Of a stretch of DNA of 64,000 nucleotides, positions 28,685-36,959 are shown piece after piece. The stretch comes from Psychrobacter frigidicola (GTDB lineage: Bacteria > Pseudomonadota > Gammaproteobacteria > Pseudomonadales > Moraxellaceae), in contig NZ_VORZ01000001.1 in the NCBI RefSeq assembly GCF_007997305.1, positions 372,001 to 436,000 of the forward strand. Reading direction: 5' to 3'. The notes beneath the pieces are model-generated. The model saw only the letters and a list, made by a program, of their open reading frames with translations. It did no database searches and was not told where the DNA came from. Made by a program: the position numbers and the translations under genes. Every line of letters begins with the position of its first letter. Position 1 is the first letter of the stretch.

Positions 28685-30103
28685 TTATGAACTTGGATAT
28701 AATGTTTCATAACCACCATTAGCATGTGCATAATATAAAAATCCACTAAGCACCAGCATACGTAACAATAATATGCTCCACACACTGAGCCAAATACCGG
28801 TCATACCCCATTGCTGATATAACATCCAGCTGAGTGGAAAGAAAATAACTGCCCACATTAAAGCTGCATTACGAATCACTCGACCAGCCGTTAAGCCAAA
28901 AAACACGCCATCGAGCCAATATGCTCCGACACCAATCAAAGGTAATAGTATTGCATAGCCTTGATAGATTGATGCAAGTTGAAAGACCTGCTCAATATTG
29001 GTCATCATCTGCAAATAGGCGGGCATAGCTAGCCACCAAATGAGGCTTAATCCTAAGGCGAGACCGTAGCTCACTACGCCTGTACGCTTCACGATAATAC
29101 CAAAACGCCGCCAGTCTCGTCGTCCTGCTGCTTGCCCAGTTAGAGTCTCCGCTGACACCGCCACGCCATCGAGAGCGAAGGCTGAAATACTTAATACTTG
29201 CAATAAAATGGCATTGGCGGCCAACACTAAGTCACCACTTTGCGCCGATAAACGCGTGACCCAAGCAAAGCTTAAAGTTAAAACTAAAGTACGAATAAAG
29301 ATATCTTTATTTAGCGAGAATAGCCTAAGCTTTTTTTCTTTAGCAAAGTGCTGAGGGTCTGCCGTGAATAGAGCCGTCCAAGTAAGTTGTAGGTGACGAC
29401 GACTCAGCCATAACGCTAAGACCACGCCCGACCAAAAGGCAATAGTCGTTCCTAAAGCAACACCGCCTATACCCATATCCATAACATAGACAAAAAACAG
29501 GGTTAAAATAATATTAAGAATGGCAATAAAACCTTGCTGATACAGCATGTAACGGGTTTTACCTTGGCCTGCAAACCAGCCAATAAAGGCAAAGTTCATT
29601 AGTTCTGCAATCACACCCCAAAAACGCACGTCTAAATAGGTTTTAGCAGCGAGTCCACTTTCAGGATTGGCGGCTAATGCTTGTAGCCCATAAACAATCA
29701 ACCATGGCTTTGCTAGTAATAATATTGTCCCAATCGCAAATGCTAGTAATAGGGCACGCTGCAAAATCGATAATAATGGCGATTGTTTCTGCGAGCTGTT
29801 TTTTGAATGATTACCTAGCGCATGATTATTTTCGGCAAGTTGCCCTAAGGCTTGTGCGGATAAGCCAGAGGAGGCATATTGCAGGAAATTAAAGCTGACC
29901 AGTAATAATGACAACAGCTGAATTGCAAGCCCCATTCCCGCAAGCTTAGCCGCATCATTCATATTACCTACAATCGCCGTGTCAATAACGCTTTGTAGCG
30001 GCATGGCTAAATTGGCCAGTATAACCGGTACTGCAATCGCGATAATGCGAGCATAGCGAGTATCAATAGGTGGCATGGCACTTGTCGGCGTAGTAGAGGG
30101 CAT
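28685..30103 (-). CDS. dinF: MATE family efflux transporter, DinF-like
   Basis: Cation-coupled multidrug or metabolite exporter of 472 residues with about 12 helices. The first helix region (V-I-L-A-N-L-A-M-P-L, V-D-T-A-I-V-G-N) and Q-A-L-G match the DinF branch of MATE proteins. A later R-F-W-G-V-I-A-E and L-D-G-V-A-V-S-A-E block repeats the pattern in the second half. A hydrophilic Asn/Ser insertion of about 20 residues sits between helices 2 and 3. It lies 68 bases downstream of... no partner on its 5' side and runs toward azlC, so it may share or precede that unit. Substrate unknown. Confidence 0.85.
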   Translation of the reverse strand: MPSTTPTSAMPPIDTRYARIIAIAVPVILANLAMPLQSVIDTAIVGNMNDAAKLAGMGLAIQLLSLLLVSFNFLQYASSGLSAQALGQLAENNHALGNHSKNSSQKQSPLLSILQRALLLAFAIGTILLLAKPWLIVYGLQALAANPESGLAAKTYLDVRFWGVIAELMNFAFIGWFAGQGKTRYMLYQQGFIAILNIILTLFFVYVMDMGIGGVALGTTIAFWSGVVLALWLSRRHLQLTWTALFTADPQHFAKEKKLRLFSLNKDIFIRTLVLTLSFAWVTRLSAQSGDLVLAANAILLQVLSISAFALDGVAVSAETLTGQAAGRRDWRRFGIIVKRTGVVSYGLALGLSLIWWLAMPAYLQMMTNIEQVFQLASIYQGYAILLPLIGVGAYWLDGVFFGLTAGRVIRNAALMWAVIFFPLSWMLYQQWGMTGIWLSVWSILLLRMLVLSGFLYYAHANGGYETLYPSS

Positions 30104-30209
30104 GAAATAATCACTTATAAAGAAGTGCGTAAAAATTACGTCTCAAGGATTGGACTATGTCAGTATAAAAGTACGAGCTAAAGGTGATAATGCGTGAAGA
30201 ATATAAAGG

Positions 30210-30239
30210 TAAAAGCACCTATAAGGTTAGGTGCTTTTA
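30210..30239 (-). terminator. Hairpin terminator after secF
   Basis: A twelve-pair perfect stem (TAAAAGCACCTA with TAGGTGCTTTTA) with a six-base loop, 60 bases past the secF stop. T-runs are short (four) on either strand. Confidence 0.75.
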
Positions 30240-30298
30240 TTTAAAACTTTCATTGTCTTTATTAAGTCAGTTGTTTAAACAAACATATTGTTTGACTG

Positions 30299-31588
30299 TC
30301 AGTCTTGTTCAAACATTTTTGGGTCATTAAAAGAGACAATTTCTTCTTCAAACTCAGGTTTCACTTTTACCACAAAGTCATCTCGTGACAATCCCATCGC
30401 TAATGGAATAGAGCTTGCAATATAAGTTGACGAGTAAGTACCTGCAATCAGACCAATGAATAGCGCTACAGCGAACCAATAAAGACCGTCACCGCCTAAG
30501 AACATCATGGCAAGCACGACCAGCATAACGGTCGAGATGGTCATAATAGTACGGCGCAACGTCTCTGTTAGCGATAAATCAATAGTTTGCCTTGGACTGA
30601 TACCACGGACACGGCGGAAGTTTTCGCGAATACGGTCATAAACGACGATAGTATCATTCAACGAATAACCAATTAGCGCTAATATCGCTGCTAATACCGT
30701 TAAGTCAAACGGGAAGCCGAATAAAGCAAAGACGCCAATAGTGACGATAGCATCATGAAATAATGATACTACTGCGCCGAGTGCTAACTTGAATTGGAAA
30801 CGCAGGGCGACATAACCCAGCATAGAAAGTAAGGCTAAGCCTAACGCCATCACTGAGTTTAAATAAACTTCGTTACCAACTTGGCTACCGATAATATTAA
30901 CGTTACTGATTTCAGCTGTATTATTCGGTAAGTTTAGGGCTTGTCCAAGTGTGGTATTGAGTCCTTCGATATTATCTGACTGTGGTGGCAGACGCACTAG
31001 TAACTCCTGACGCGTGCCAAGATACTGTACGACAGCATCGTTAAAGCCATTATCTGCTAATGCTTTAACCACCTCAGTTTGCTCAGCTGGCTGCTCATAG
31101 CGTACATCTGTAGAGACACCGCCTGTAAAGTCGAGACCAAAGTTCAGACCATTGACTGCAATTGCAATAATACTAGCAATGACTAAGAAGATAGATAAAA
31201 TTGCCATTGGCTTTTCTATCTTCATAAAAGGAATAATACGTCGATCACCGATGGATTTGATGCCACCTTCAGCATTTGCCGCCGCGTTATCATCGGCGCT
31301 ATCTAGTGTACCTTTGCCATCAATGTCAGTGTCAGTGTCAGAATGAAGCGTTTGCATGGTTAATGCTTCACTGCTTTTGCTAGCAAGGCGCGTTTTATTC
31401 TTACCAGCTGCCGGCGACGTCTGTTTACTGTCCTTATTATTACTGCCTTTACCATCACGGCGCGGCTTGCCACGGCGGCGGCGCGTTTTGTCATTTGGGT
31501 CATTCGGATTGCCGTCTGAGCCGCCACCTGAGCTGTTAGAAGCTGGCGTATTTTCTTTTCTTGGGGGGATATTCTGTTCAATCGCCAT
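30299..31588 (-). CDS. secF: Protein translocase subunit SecF with long N-terminal extension
   Basis: Inner-membrane partner of SecD that uses proton-motive force to help preproteins through SecYEG. Family blocks G-L-N-F-G-L-D-F-T-G-G, G-Y-S-L-N-D-T-I-V-V-Y-D-R-I-R-E-N and the following helices are complete. It has 429 residues, against about 320 in E. coli. The excess is a disordered N-terminus of about 112 residues with a basic patch (R36-R39 then K-P-R-R) and Ser/Gly/Asp-rich runs before the first helix (about 129-145). AGGAG before the ATG supports this full-length start. That ribosome binding site contains the secD stop codon TAG, so the two genes are tightly coupled. Confidence 0.93.
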   Translation of the reverse strand: MAIEQNIPPRKENTPASNSSGGGSDGNPNDPNDKTRRRRGKPRRDGKGSNNKDSKQTSPAAGKNKTRLASKSSEALTMQTLHSDTDTDIDGKGTLDSADDNAAANAEGGIKSIGDRRIIPFMKIEKPMAILSIFLVIASIIAIAVNGLNFGLDFTGGVSTDVRYEQPAEQTEVVKALADNGFNDAVVQYLGTRQELLVRLPPQSDNIEGLNTTLGQALNLPNNTAEISNVNIIGSQVGNEVYLNSVMALGLALLSMLGYVALRFQFKLALGAVVSLFHDAIVTIGVFALFGFPFDLTVLAAILALIGYSLNDTIVVYDRIRENFRRVRGISPRQTIDLSLTETLRRTIMTISTVMLVVLAMMFLGGDGLYWFAVALFIGLIAGTYSSTYIASSIPLAMGLSRDDFVVKVKPEFEEEIVSFNDPKMFEQD

Positions 31589-31597
31589 ATTTTTCTC

Positions 31598-33475
31598 CTA
31601 GCCGATGCTCAAACGTTTGATAGATTTACGCTTACCGTAAGCAATTTGTATAAGTGCTCGTGTGACTAAGAGCGCGGTAAATAGCGAACTGACAATACCG
31701 ATTGCCAAGGTAATCGCAAAACCTTTAATCGGACCGGTACCGATAGCAAACAGGATAAAGGCGACCAATAATGTAGTGATGTTAGCATCGAAAACACTAC
31801 TAAAAGCACGGTCAAAGCCTGCACCTATAGCGGACTTGGGCCTGACCCCGTTTGCCAACTCCTCGCGTATACGCTCAAAAATCAAGACGTTGGCATCCAC
31901 CGCCATACCAATGGTTAATACAATACCAGCGATACCGGGTAGCGTTAAAGATGAGCCTAAAATAGACATGATTGCCATGATAATAACAACGTTAATCGCC
32001 AGCGCGATGTTAGCCATTAAACCAAACAGACGATAGAAAATAATCATAAAGGCAAAAACTAACAGATAGCCAACTTGGGTTGAAAACAGGCCTTTATCAA
32101 TATTCTCTTGACCCAAAGATGGACCAATTGTACGTTCTTCAACAAAATACATCGGGGCAGCAAGCGCACCTGAGCGTAACAATAATGCCAGCTCAGCTGC
32201 TTCAGCGTTACTATCAAGACCAGTAATACGGAATGATGAGCCGAGTACTGCTTGGATATTGGCACGATTAATGACTTTAGTTTCAGCATAAGGTGTGCGT
32301 ACTTCTACGGTTTCACCAGTCGCTGGATCTGCTTCATAAGTGATTTTTTGCTTATTCTCAATGAATAGCACTGCCATTTGCTCACCGACTGCGGTACGGG
32401 TAGCATTTTGCATTAGCTTGCCACCGGCGCTGTCTAAAGTAATATTGACCTCAGGACGACCGCTCTCGTCGAGACTGGTCTGGGCATTGGTTACTTTGTC
32501 ACCAGTGACGATAGCTTGACGCTCTAATAGTACAGGCTGACCATCAAGCGACTTGAATGGGAAGGCTTCAGTGCCTGCAGGCGGGATACCACCCATGTAG
32601 TTTTCGCTGTCTTTAGCGACCATACGAAATTCAAGGTTCGCGGTACGACCAAGGACACGTTTGGCCTCAGCAGTGTCTTGTACGCCCGGCAGCTCAACCA
32701 CAATGCGATTGGCACCTTGCGACTGTACCAACGCTTCAGCAACGCCAAGCTCGTTAATACGGTTACGTAAAGTGGTCAAGTTTTGGCTGACCGCGTAGCT
32801 GTTAATCTCTTCTAAAGTAGCGTCGTTATACGCCATAATTAGTGCAGGACCCTGCTCATCTATAGACGACTGCAGCGTAAAGGTATTACCCATCGAGCCT
32901 TGCAAGATGTTTTGAGCGCGATTACGAATATCGGTATTAGCGAAATGCAATACAATACCTTGCGCTTCAGTTTTGATCCCTTTAATAGAAACACGCTCAG
33001 CACGCAAGTCCCGACGCACATCGCGGCTGGCACTGGTCAGACGCTGCTCTAGCGCCTTATTCATGTCAACTTCAAGTACGAATCGCACACCGCCACGTAA
33101 ATCAAGACCCAGTTTCATCGGTTTGGCACCGATATCGCGTAGCCATTGCGGGGTGGTTTGTGCAACGTTAAGTGCTACCACATAGTCATCGCCCAAATTC
33201 TGACGTAAAACCTCTTGCGCTTTTAGCTGATCGACTGGGTTATCAAGACGTACCAAGGCACTATTACCTTCAAAAGTACCGTCATGATAATTCAAAGACG
33301 CCTCTTCAAGCAGGCTTTGTGATTGGGTCAAGATGCCTTCAGACAGCTGCGTGCCTGCAGCCGCACTAGTAATCTGTACCGCAGGTTCGTCAGGGTATAG
33401 ATTAGGCGCAGCATATAGACCGGCAATGATGAGCACAAAGATGATGACGAAGTATTTCCAAGCAGGATATTGCAT
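31598..33475 (-). CDS. secD: Protein translocase subunit SecD
   Basis: Large subunit of the SecDF complex. It has 625 residues: one N-terminal helix (K-Y-F-V-I-I-F-V-L-I-I-A-G-L-Y), L-G-L-D-L-R-G-G-V-R-F, a large periplasmic domain with N-E-L-G-V-A-E, and five helices with G-M-A-V-D-A-N-V-L-I-F-E-R-I-R-E-E. The open frame extends 36 codons upstream, but M-Q-Y-P-A-W-K is the family N-terminus and AAGAAG precedes it. Nine bases separate it from secF. Confidence 0.95.
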   Translation of the reverse strand: MQYPAWKYFVIIFVLIIAGLYAAPNLYPDEPAVQITSAAAGTQLSEGILTQSQSLLEEASLNYHDGTFEGNSALVRLDNPVDQLKAQEVLRQNLGDDYVVALNVAQTTPQWLRDIGAKPMKLGLDLRGGVRFVLEVDMNKALEQRLTSASRDVRRDLRAERVSIKGIKTEAQGIVLHFANTDIRNRAQNILQGSMGNTFTLQSSIDEQGPALIMAYNDATLEEINSYAVSQNLTTLRNRINELGVAEALVQSQGANRIVVELPGVQDTAEAKRVLGRTANLEFRMVAKDSENYMGGIPPAGTEAFPFKSLDGQPVLLERQAIVTGDKVTNAQTSLDESGRPEVNITLDSAGGKLMQNATRTAVGEQMAVLFIENKQKITYEADPATGETVEVRTPYAETKVINRANIQAVLGSSFRITGLDSNAEAAELALLLRSGALAAPMYFVEERTIGPSLGQENIDKGLFSTQVGYLLVFAFMIIFYRLFGLMANIALAINVVIIMAIMSILGSSLTLPGIAGIVLTIGMAVDANVLIFERIREELANGVRPKSAIGAGFDRAFSSVFDANITTLLVAFILFAIGTGPIKGFAITLAIGIVSSLFTALLVTRALIQIAYGKRKSIKRLSIG

Positions 33476-33838
33476 AATCACTTCTTTAAGTTGATAAAAG
33501 ACTGGCGACGCAGGCCAAAAGTCAGCAGATGTGACGTTTATAATTACAATGGGCGGCCATATATATTCAGCGCTTGCAATCACCCATTATTGCGATCATC
33601 CGCTACGATATTAAAGCGTAAAGCTAGGGGTTGTAATCTTAAAATAAATAATGAACGTCAAGAGTATTAATTAAAAATATGCAGTATAAAAATGCGTCCG
33701 CATTATTAAGACCGTGACACTATCTTAAGACTGAACATCAGAACTTCATAGCAGAAAATGACCGCAAATTAGTAGCGGTCATCATTATACGAACAATTAT
33801 AGTTATAGATATCACAGTGAAAAATATGATACCGACGA
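33476..33838. other. yajC-secD intergenic region with a hairpin
   Basis: 363 bases where many gammaproteobacteria have only a short gap. It holds a terminator-like hairpin at 33754-33782 on the yajC side and otherwise AT-rich sequence that may include a separate secD promoter. No open frame is convincing. Confidence 0.5.
33754..33782 (-). terminator. Probable terminator after yajC
   Basis: An eight-pair perfect stem (ATGACCGC with GCGGTCAT, nine-base loop). On the minus strand it is followed by four T, 57 bases past the yajC stop. The T-run is weak. Confidence 0.6.
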
Positions 33839-34165
33839 CTATACGCTCTCGATAGTACCTGTAGGCAATACAGATATAACAGAAGCGCGTTGTACTTTAA
33901 TATCGGTATTGTTATTCAAGCTTACGATAGCGTAGTCGCCTTCAAGGTTTTTAATACGTCCCATCAGGCCGCCTGCAAAAATAACTTCACTACCGACGGT
34001 TAACGCATTCACCATGTTACGGTGCTCTTTGGTACGTTTAGACTGCGGGCGAATCACCAAAAAGTAAAAAATAGCAAAAAAAGCGACTGGTAATAAGATT
34101 TGACCAAAGATTGAAGCACCGCCAGCCGCATCGGCGGCATGGGCAGACTGAATAAAAAAGCTCAT
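33839..34165 (-). CDS. yajC: Sec translocon accessory subunit YajC
   Basis: Single-helix inner-membrane protein that associates with SecDF. It has 108 residues. The periplasmic start M-S-F-F-I-Q-S-A-H-A-A is followed by a helix with A-F-F-A-I-F-Y-F-L-V-I-R-P-Q-S-K-R, the family hallmark, then a small cytoplasmic domain (G-S-E-V-I-F-A-G-G-L-M-G). An ATG four codons upstream is possible, but GAGAGA sits at the right distance from 34165. Confidence 0.95.
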   Translation of the reverse strand: MSFFIQSAHAADAAGGASIFGQILLPVAFFAIFYFLVIRPQSKRTKEHRNMVNALTVGSEVIFAGGLMGRIKNLEGDYAIVSLNNNTDIKVQRASVISVLPTGTIESV

Positions 34166-34623
34166 AATTTCTCTCAATGACTGGTAGATAATAATAAAAT
34201 TAGACGCATAGTAACAAAAATTCCCAGACTTGGTAACTGTTAATCATGCCACACTCGTATTTTCTCTCCGTTATTCTATCACTGTCGATTTTTCAATAGG
34301 TAATAACCATATCCTTAAGATAATTTGAGTGATAAAACGTAGGTTACTTTAAGCTCTCAGAATAGCTAGTAGTGAGGACGATCTAGTAGTGAAGACCGTT
34401 ATGAAAACAGAGTGTGAGTAAGCGCGTTTGAGTAAAATAGTGCAGTAAGTTTTATGTGGATATACATGACCGATAAAGGAAGTCGAACAAATTAGGGACT
34501 TATTGTTAAATTTCATGATCAATGTTAATATTAAATAGCTATATTTATAGTTATAAGAGGCAAGTTTTTGCCTTCTTTATATTCTTTTATTCGCTTAGGT
34601 CATCTAACTTGCACCCCACTTTT
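34166..34623. other. Divergent region between yajC and the CNNM protein, with a 17-base tandem repeat
   Basis: About 450 AT-rich bases. Two adjacent 17-base units at 34366-34382 and 34383-34399 both begin CTAGTAGTGA and differ at three positions. They may be paired binding sites. The frame of the downstream gene is open from an ATG at 34522, so part of this region might be coding. Confidence 0.4.
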
Positions 34624-35865
34624 ATGTCTGTCCCTCGTTTAAGCCGTCCACGCACTTGTCGTCAAGCGGCGTCTGCCAAACCTCCCCCGACGCTATTATG
34701 TATACGTAATCACTCACGTTGGGCTGTTGTAGTCGCCTTCTTAATTTTATTATTGCCTTATCCCGCATTAGCCGCCGACGTCACAATTGAACCAACCACT
34801 GGCAACGTAATATTGTTGATTGGTTTTGTCAGTATGGCCATTGGATTGTCTTTCATATGCTCGTTAGCAGAGTCAGTACTGCTCAGTATGACGCCTTCGT
34901 ATATTGCCGATGTCCAAGAGAGCAATCCCAAAAAAGCGCAAATGCTCAAACGCTTAAAACAAGATAAAGTCGATCAATCGCTAGCGGCTATCTTAACTTT
35001 GAATACGATGGCCAATACTTTAGGCTCTATTGGCGCTGGCGCGCAAGCAACTATCGTCTTTGGTAGCGCATGGTTTGGCTTGTTTTCAGCACTAATGACC
35101 CTAGCTATCTTAACTTTTTCTGAAATCATCCCCAAGACCTTGGGTACAGTATATTGGCGACAGCTTAGCGGCCCTGTGGCTTATTTTGTACGCGGTATCA
35201 TTGTAATTCTATATCCTATTATTTGGCTCTCAGAGCGCTTGACCAAGCTCTTGGTACGCGGTAAAAAAACAGATGTGTTTAGTCGGCGAGAGTTCTCTGC
35301 CTTGGCGAGCATCGGTGAAGCCGCAGGCCAAATTGATCCGCTAGAGGCCCGTATTATTCGTAACTTATTGGCGTTTGGTGCCATTAAGGTTGAGGACATC
35401 ATGACCCCGCGCTCAGTAATGCTGGCGTTCGAGGAGAATAAAACAGTGGCTGAACTGTTGGTAGATCGACCAAAACTGACTTTTTCGCGGCTGCCAATTT
35501 ATGATGGTGATTTGGATAATATCACCGGTTTTGTATTAAAAACTGACATGCTATTAGCCAAAGTCAATCATGCGATGCACAAGCCATTAACCCAGTTTCA
35601 GCGTGAGATTACCTTTGTCTTCTCTAAAATGAAATTGTTTGATCTCTTGGATTTAATGCTAAAAAACCGTCTACATATTGCCATTACTGTGGGTGAATAT
35701 GGTGAGGTTAAAGGTTTGGTCACGTTAGAGGACGTTTTTGAAACTTTATTGGGTCTTGAGATTGTGGATGAAATAGACCGTGTTGAAGACATGCAGGCGC
35801 TGGCCCGACAGATGATGGATAAACGCGTTGAGCGTCTTGGCATGAAACTTGACGAAGATGAATAG
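34624..35865 (+). CDS. CNNM/CorC-family membrane protein with CBS domains
   Basis: Integral membrane protein with an N-terminal DUF21 (CNNM) transmembrane domain and a cytosolic CBS pair, the architecture of Mg/Co efflux proteins such as CorC, YhdP-like proteins and MpfA. It has 413 residues from this start. An N-terminal hydrophobic stretch ends A-L-A-A-D. F-S-E-I-I-P-K-T-L-G marks the DUF21 core, then V-E-D-I-M-T-P-R and V-T-L-E-D-V-F-E-T-L-L-G-L-E-I-V-D-E mark the CBS region. The C-terminal CorC transporter-associated domain is absent. The start is uncertain: an ATG at 34522 would add 34 residues, and neither has a clear ribosome binding site. Confidence 0.85.
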   Translation: MSVPRLSRPRTCRQAASAKPPPTLLCIRNHSRWAVVVAFLILLLPYPALAADVTIEPTTGNVILLIGFVSMAIGLSFICSLAESVLLSMTPSYIADVQESNPKKAQMLKRLKQDKVDQSLAAILTLNTMANTLGSIGAGAQATIVFGSAWFGLFSALMTLAILTFSEIIPKTLGTVYWRQLSGPVAYFVRGIIVILYPIIWLSERLTKLLVRGKKTDVFSRREFSALASIGEAAGQIDPLEARIIRNLLAFGAIKVEDIMTPRSVMLAFEENKTVAELLVDRPKLTFSRLPIYDGDLDNITGFVLKTDMLLAKVNHAMHKPLTQFQREITFVFSKMKLFDLLDLMLKNRLHIAITVGEYGEVKGLVTLEDVFETLLGLEIVDEIDRVEDMQALARQMMDKRVERLGMKLDEDE

Positions 35866-36244
35866 CTGAATAATTGGTTAATAGCTAAATAACCATAGCT
35901 AAGTAACATGAGTAATAACAGACAGCTCAATGATGAGTATGATAATAACGTAGTAATTCAAGCTAAAACCTTAATGTGGAGAGTTTGAGTGATAGCGTTT
36001 TCAGATGTTACCTCACCTATATCAGCCGAATAAGTATACAGCGACTTGTGCTATCAAGAATTGCACATGACGTAACATAGGTGTGAGAATTTAGTGATAC
36101 GCTTAGGACTACCGTCAATTTCTACATCAGCAAAATTTAGATAAGTATTGATAAAAGTAAATGACTGTCTCAAACAGTTAACCTATTATGACGAATAGAC
36201 CGTCAATAAAATAAAGAACATTGCTAATATCGCTAAGGACTAAG
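35866..36244. other. 379-base intergenic region
   Basis: AT-rich, between two genes on the same strand. Segments with CACCTAT near 36010 and ATAGGTG near 36080 are complementary but in an order that does not nest with the adjacent TGTTAC/GTAACA pair, so no simple hairpin forms. AAGGACTAAG at the end is the next gene's ribosome binding site. Nothing else is seen. Confidence 0.35.
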
Positions 36245-36739
36245 ATGAAACGTATTTGGGAGAAAGGCCTATTGGCCTTGTTGATAAAAAGTGTTAGTGT
36301 CAGTGGTTTAGCAGCCATCGTAAGTACGGTAGCTGTCAGTGCACAGGCTGCAACTATGAATGAAGGGTTGGTACAAAATTATGCAGCTGCCATGAAGTCT
36401 GCGGCCAACAGTAAAAATATCAATCAAGTCGCCCAGTTGGTTTCTGATGATGCGCTAATTTCATTGTCGAGAAAAGGAAAATCTACTAGCTTAGACAAAA
36501 GTGCGTATCTAAGACTGTTACAAAACAGTTGGAACCAAACGTCAAACTATCGCTATGACATTAGCATTGACAATATTGTCACTACTGGCTCGCAAGCTAA
36601 AGCCAATGTTAATACGATTGAGAGTTGGGTGAAAGATGGTAAAGAGGTCTCATTTGTGACCACGTCGAGAGTGACTTTAACGGTATCAACTGGCAATGCC
36701 GTGTTATTACGTGCTGTATCGCAAGTGACTATTAATTAG
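36245..36739 (+). CDS. Secreted NTF2/SnoaL-like protein
   Basis: A 164-residue exported protein. A signal peptide with a basic start (M-K-R-I-W-E-K) and an A-Q-A cleavage site is followed by a domain with alternating helices and strands (an early helix with Y-A-A-A-M-K-S-A-A, later strands with Y-R-Y-D-I-S-I-D-N-I-V and V-T-T-S-R-V-T-L-T-V). This resembles the NTF2-like/DUF4440 fold. That is a fold-level guess from pattern; no catalytic residues can be named. A TTG 24 bases upstream opens the frame, but the ATG has AAGGA before it. The role may be envelope-related, given the transglycosylase next to it. Confidence 0.65.
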   Translation: MKRIWEKGLLALLIKSVSVSGLAAIVSTVAVSAQAATMNEGLVQNYAAAMKSAANSKNINQVAQLVSDDALISLSRKGKSTSLDKSAYLRLLQNSWNQTSNYRYDISIDNIVTTGSQAKANVNTIESWVKDGKEVSFVTTSRVTLTVSTGNAVLLRAVSQVTIN

Positions 36740-36959
36740 TAAAACAAATGATTAATTAATGAAATAAACGATTGAACAAGTGATTTATTTGGTCACTGTC
36801 TATTACCATAATTGATTAATAAAGTTGCTTGTTAAAGAATAACTGAAGCGTATTAAGATTTCTCATTGTTTTTTATAGATGAATACTGTTTGTTTCGTAT
36901 TACAGACGATACTATCAATCCGTTTTTTATATCTATCTTGCTAGGAAAATTCCACTATC

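Noticed and set aside
34522..34623. Longer N-terminus for the CNNM protein
   Set aside because: In frame but without a ribosome binding site; kept only as an alternative start.
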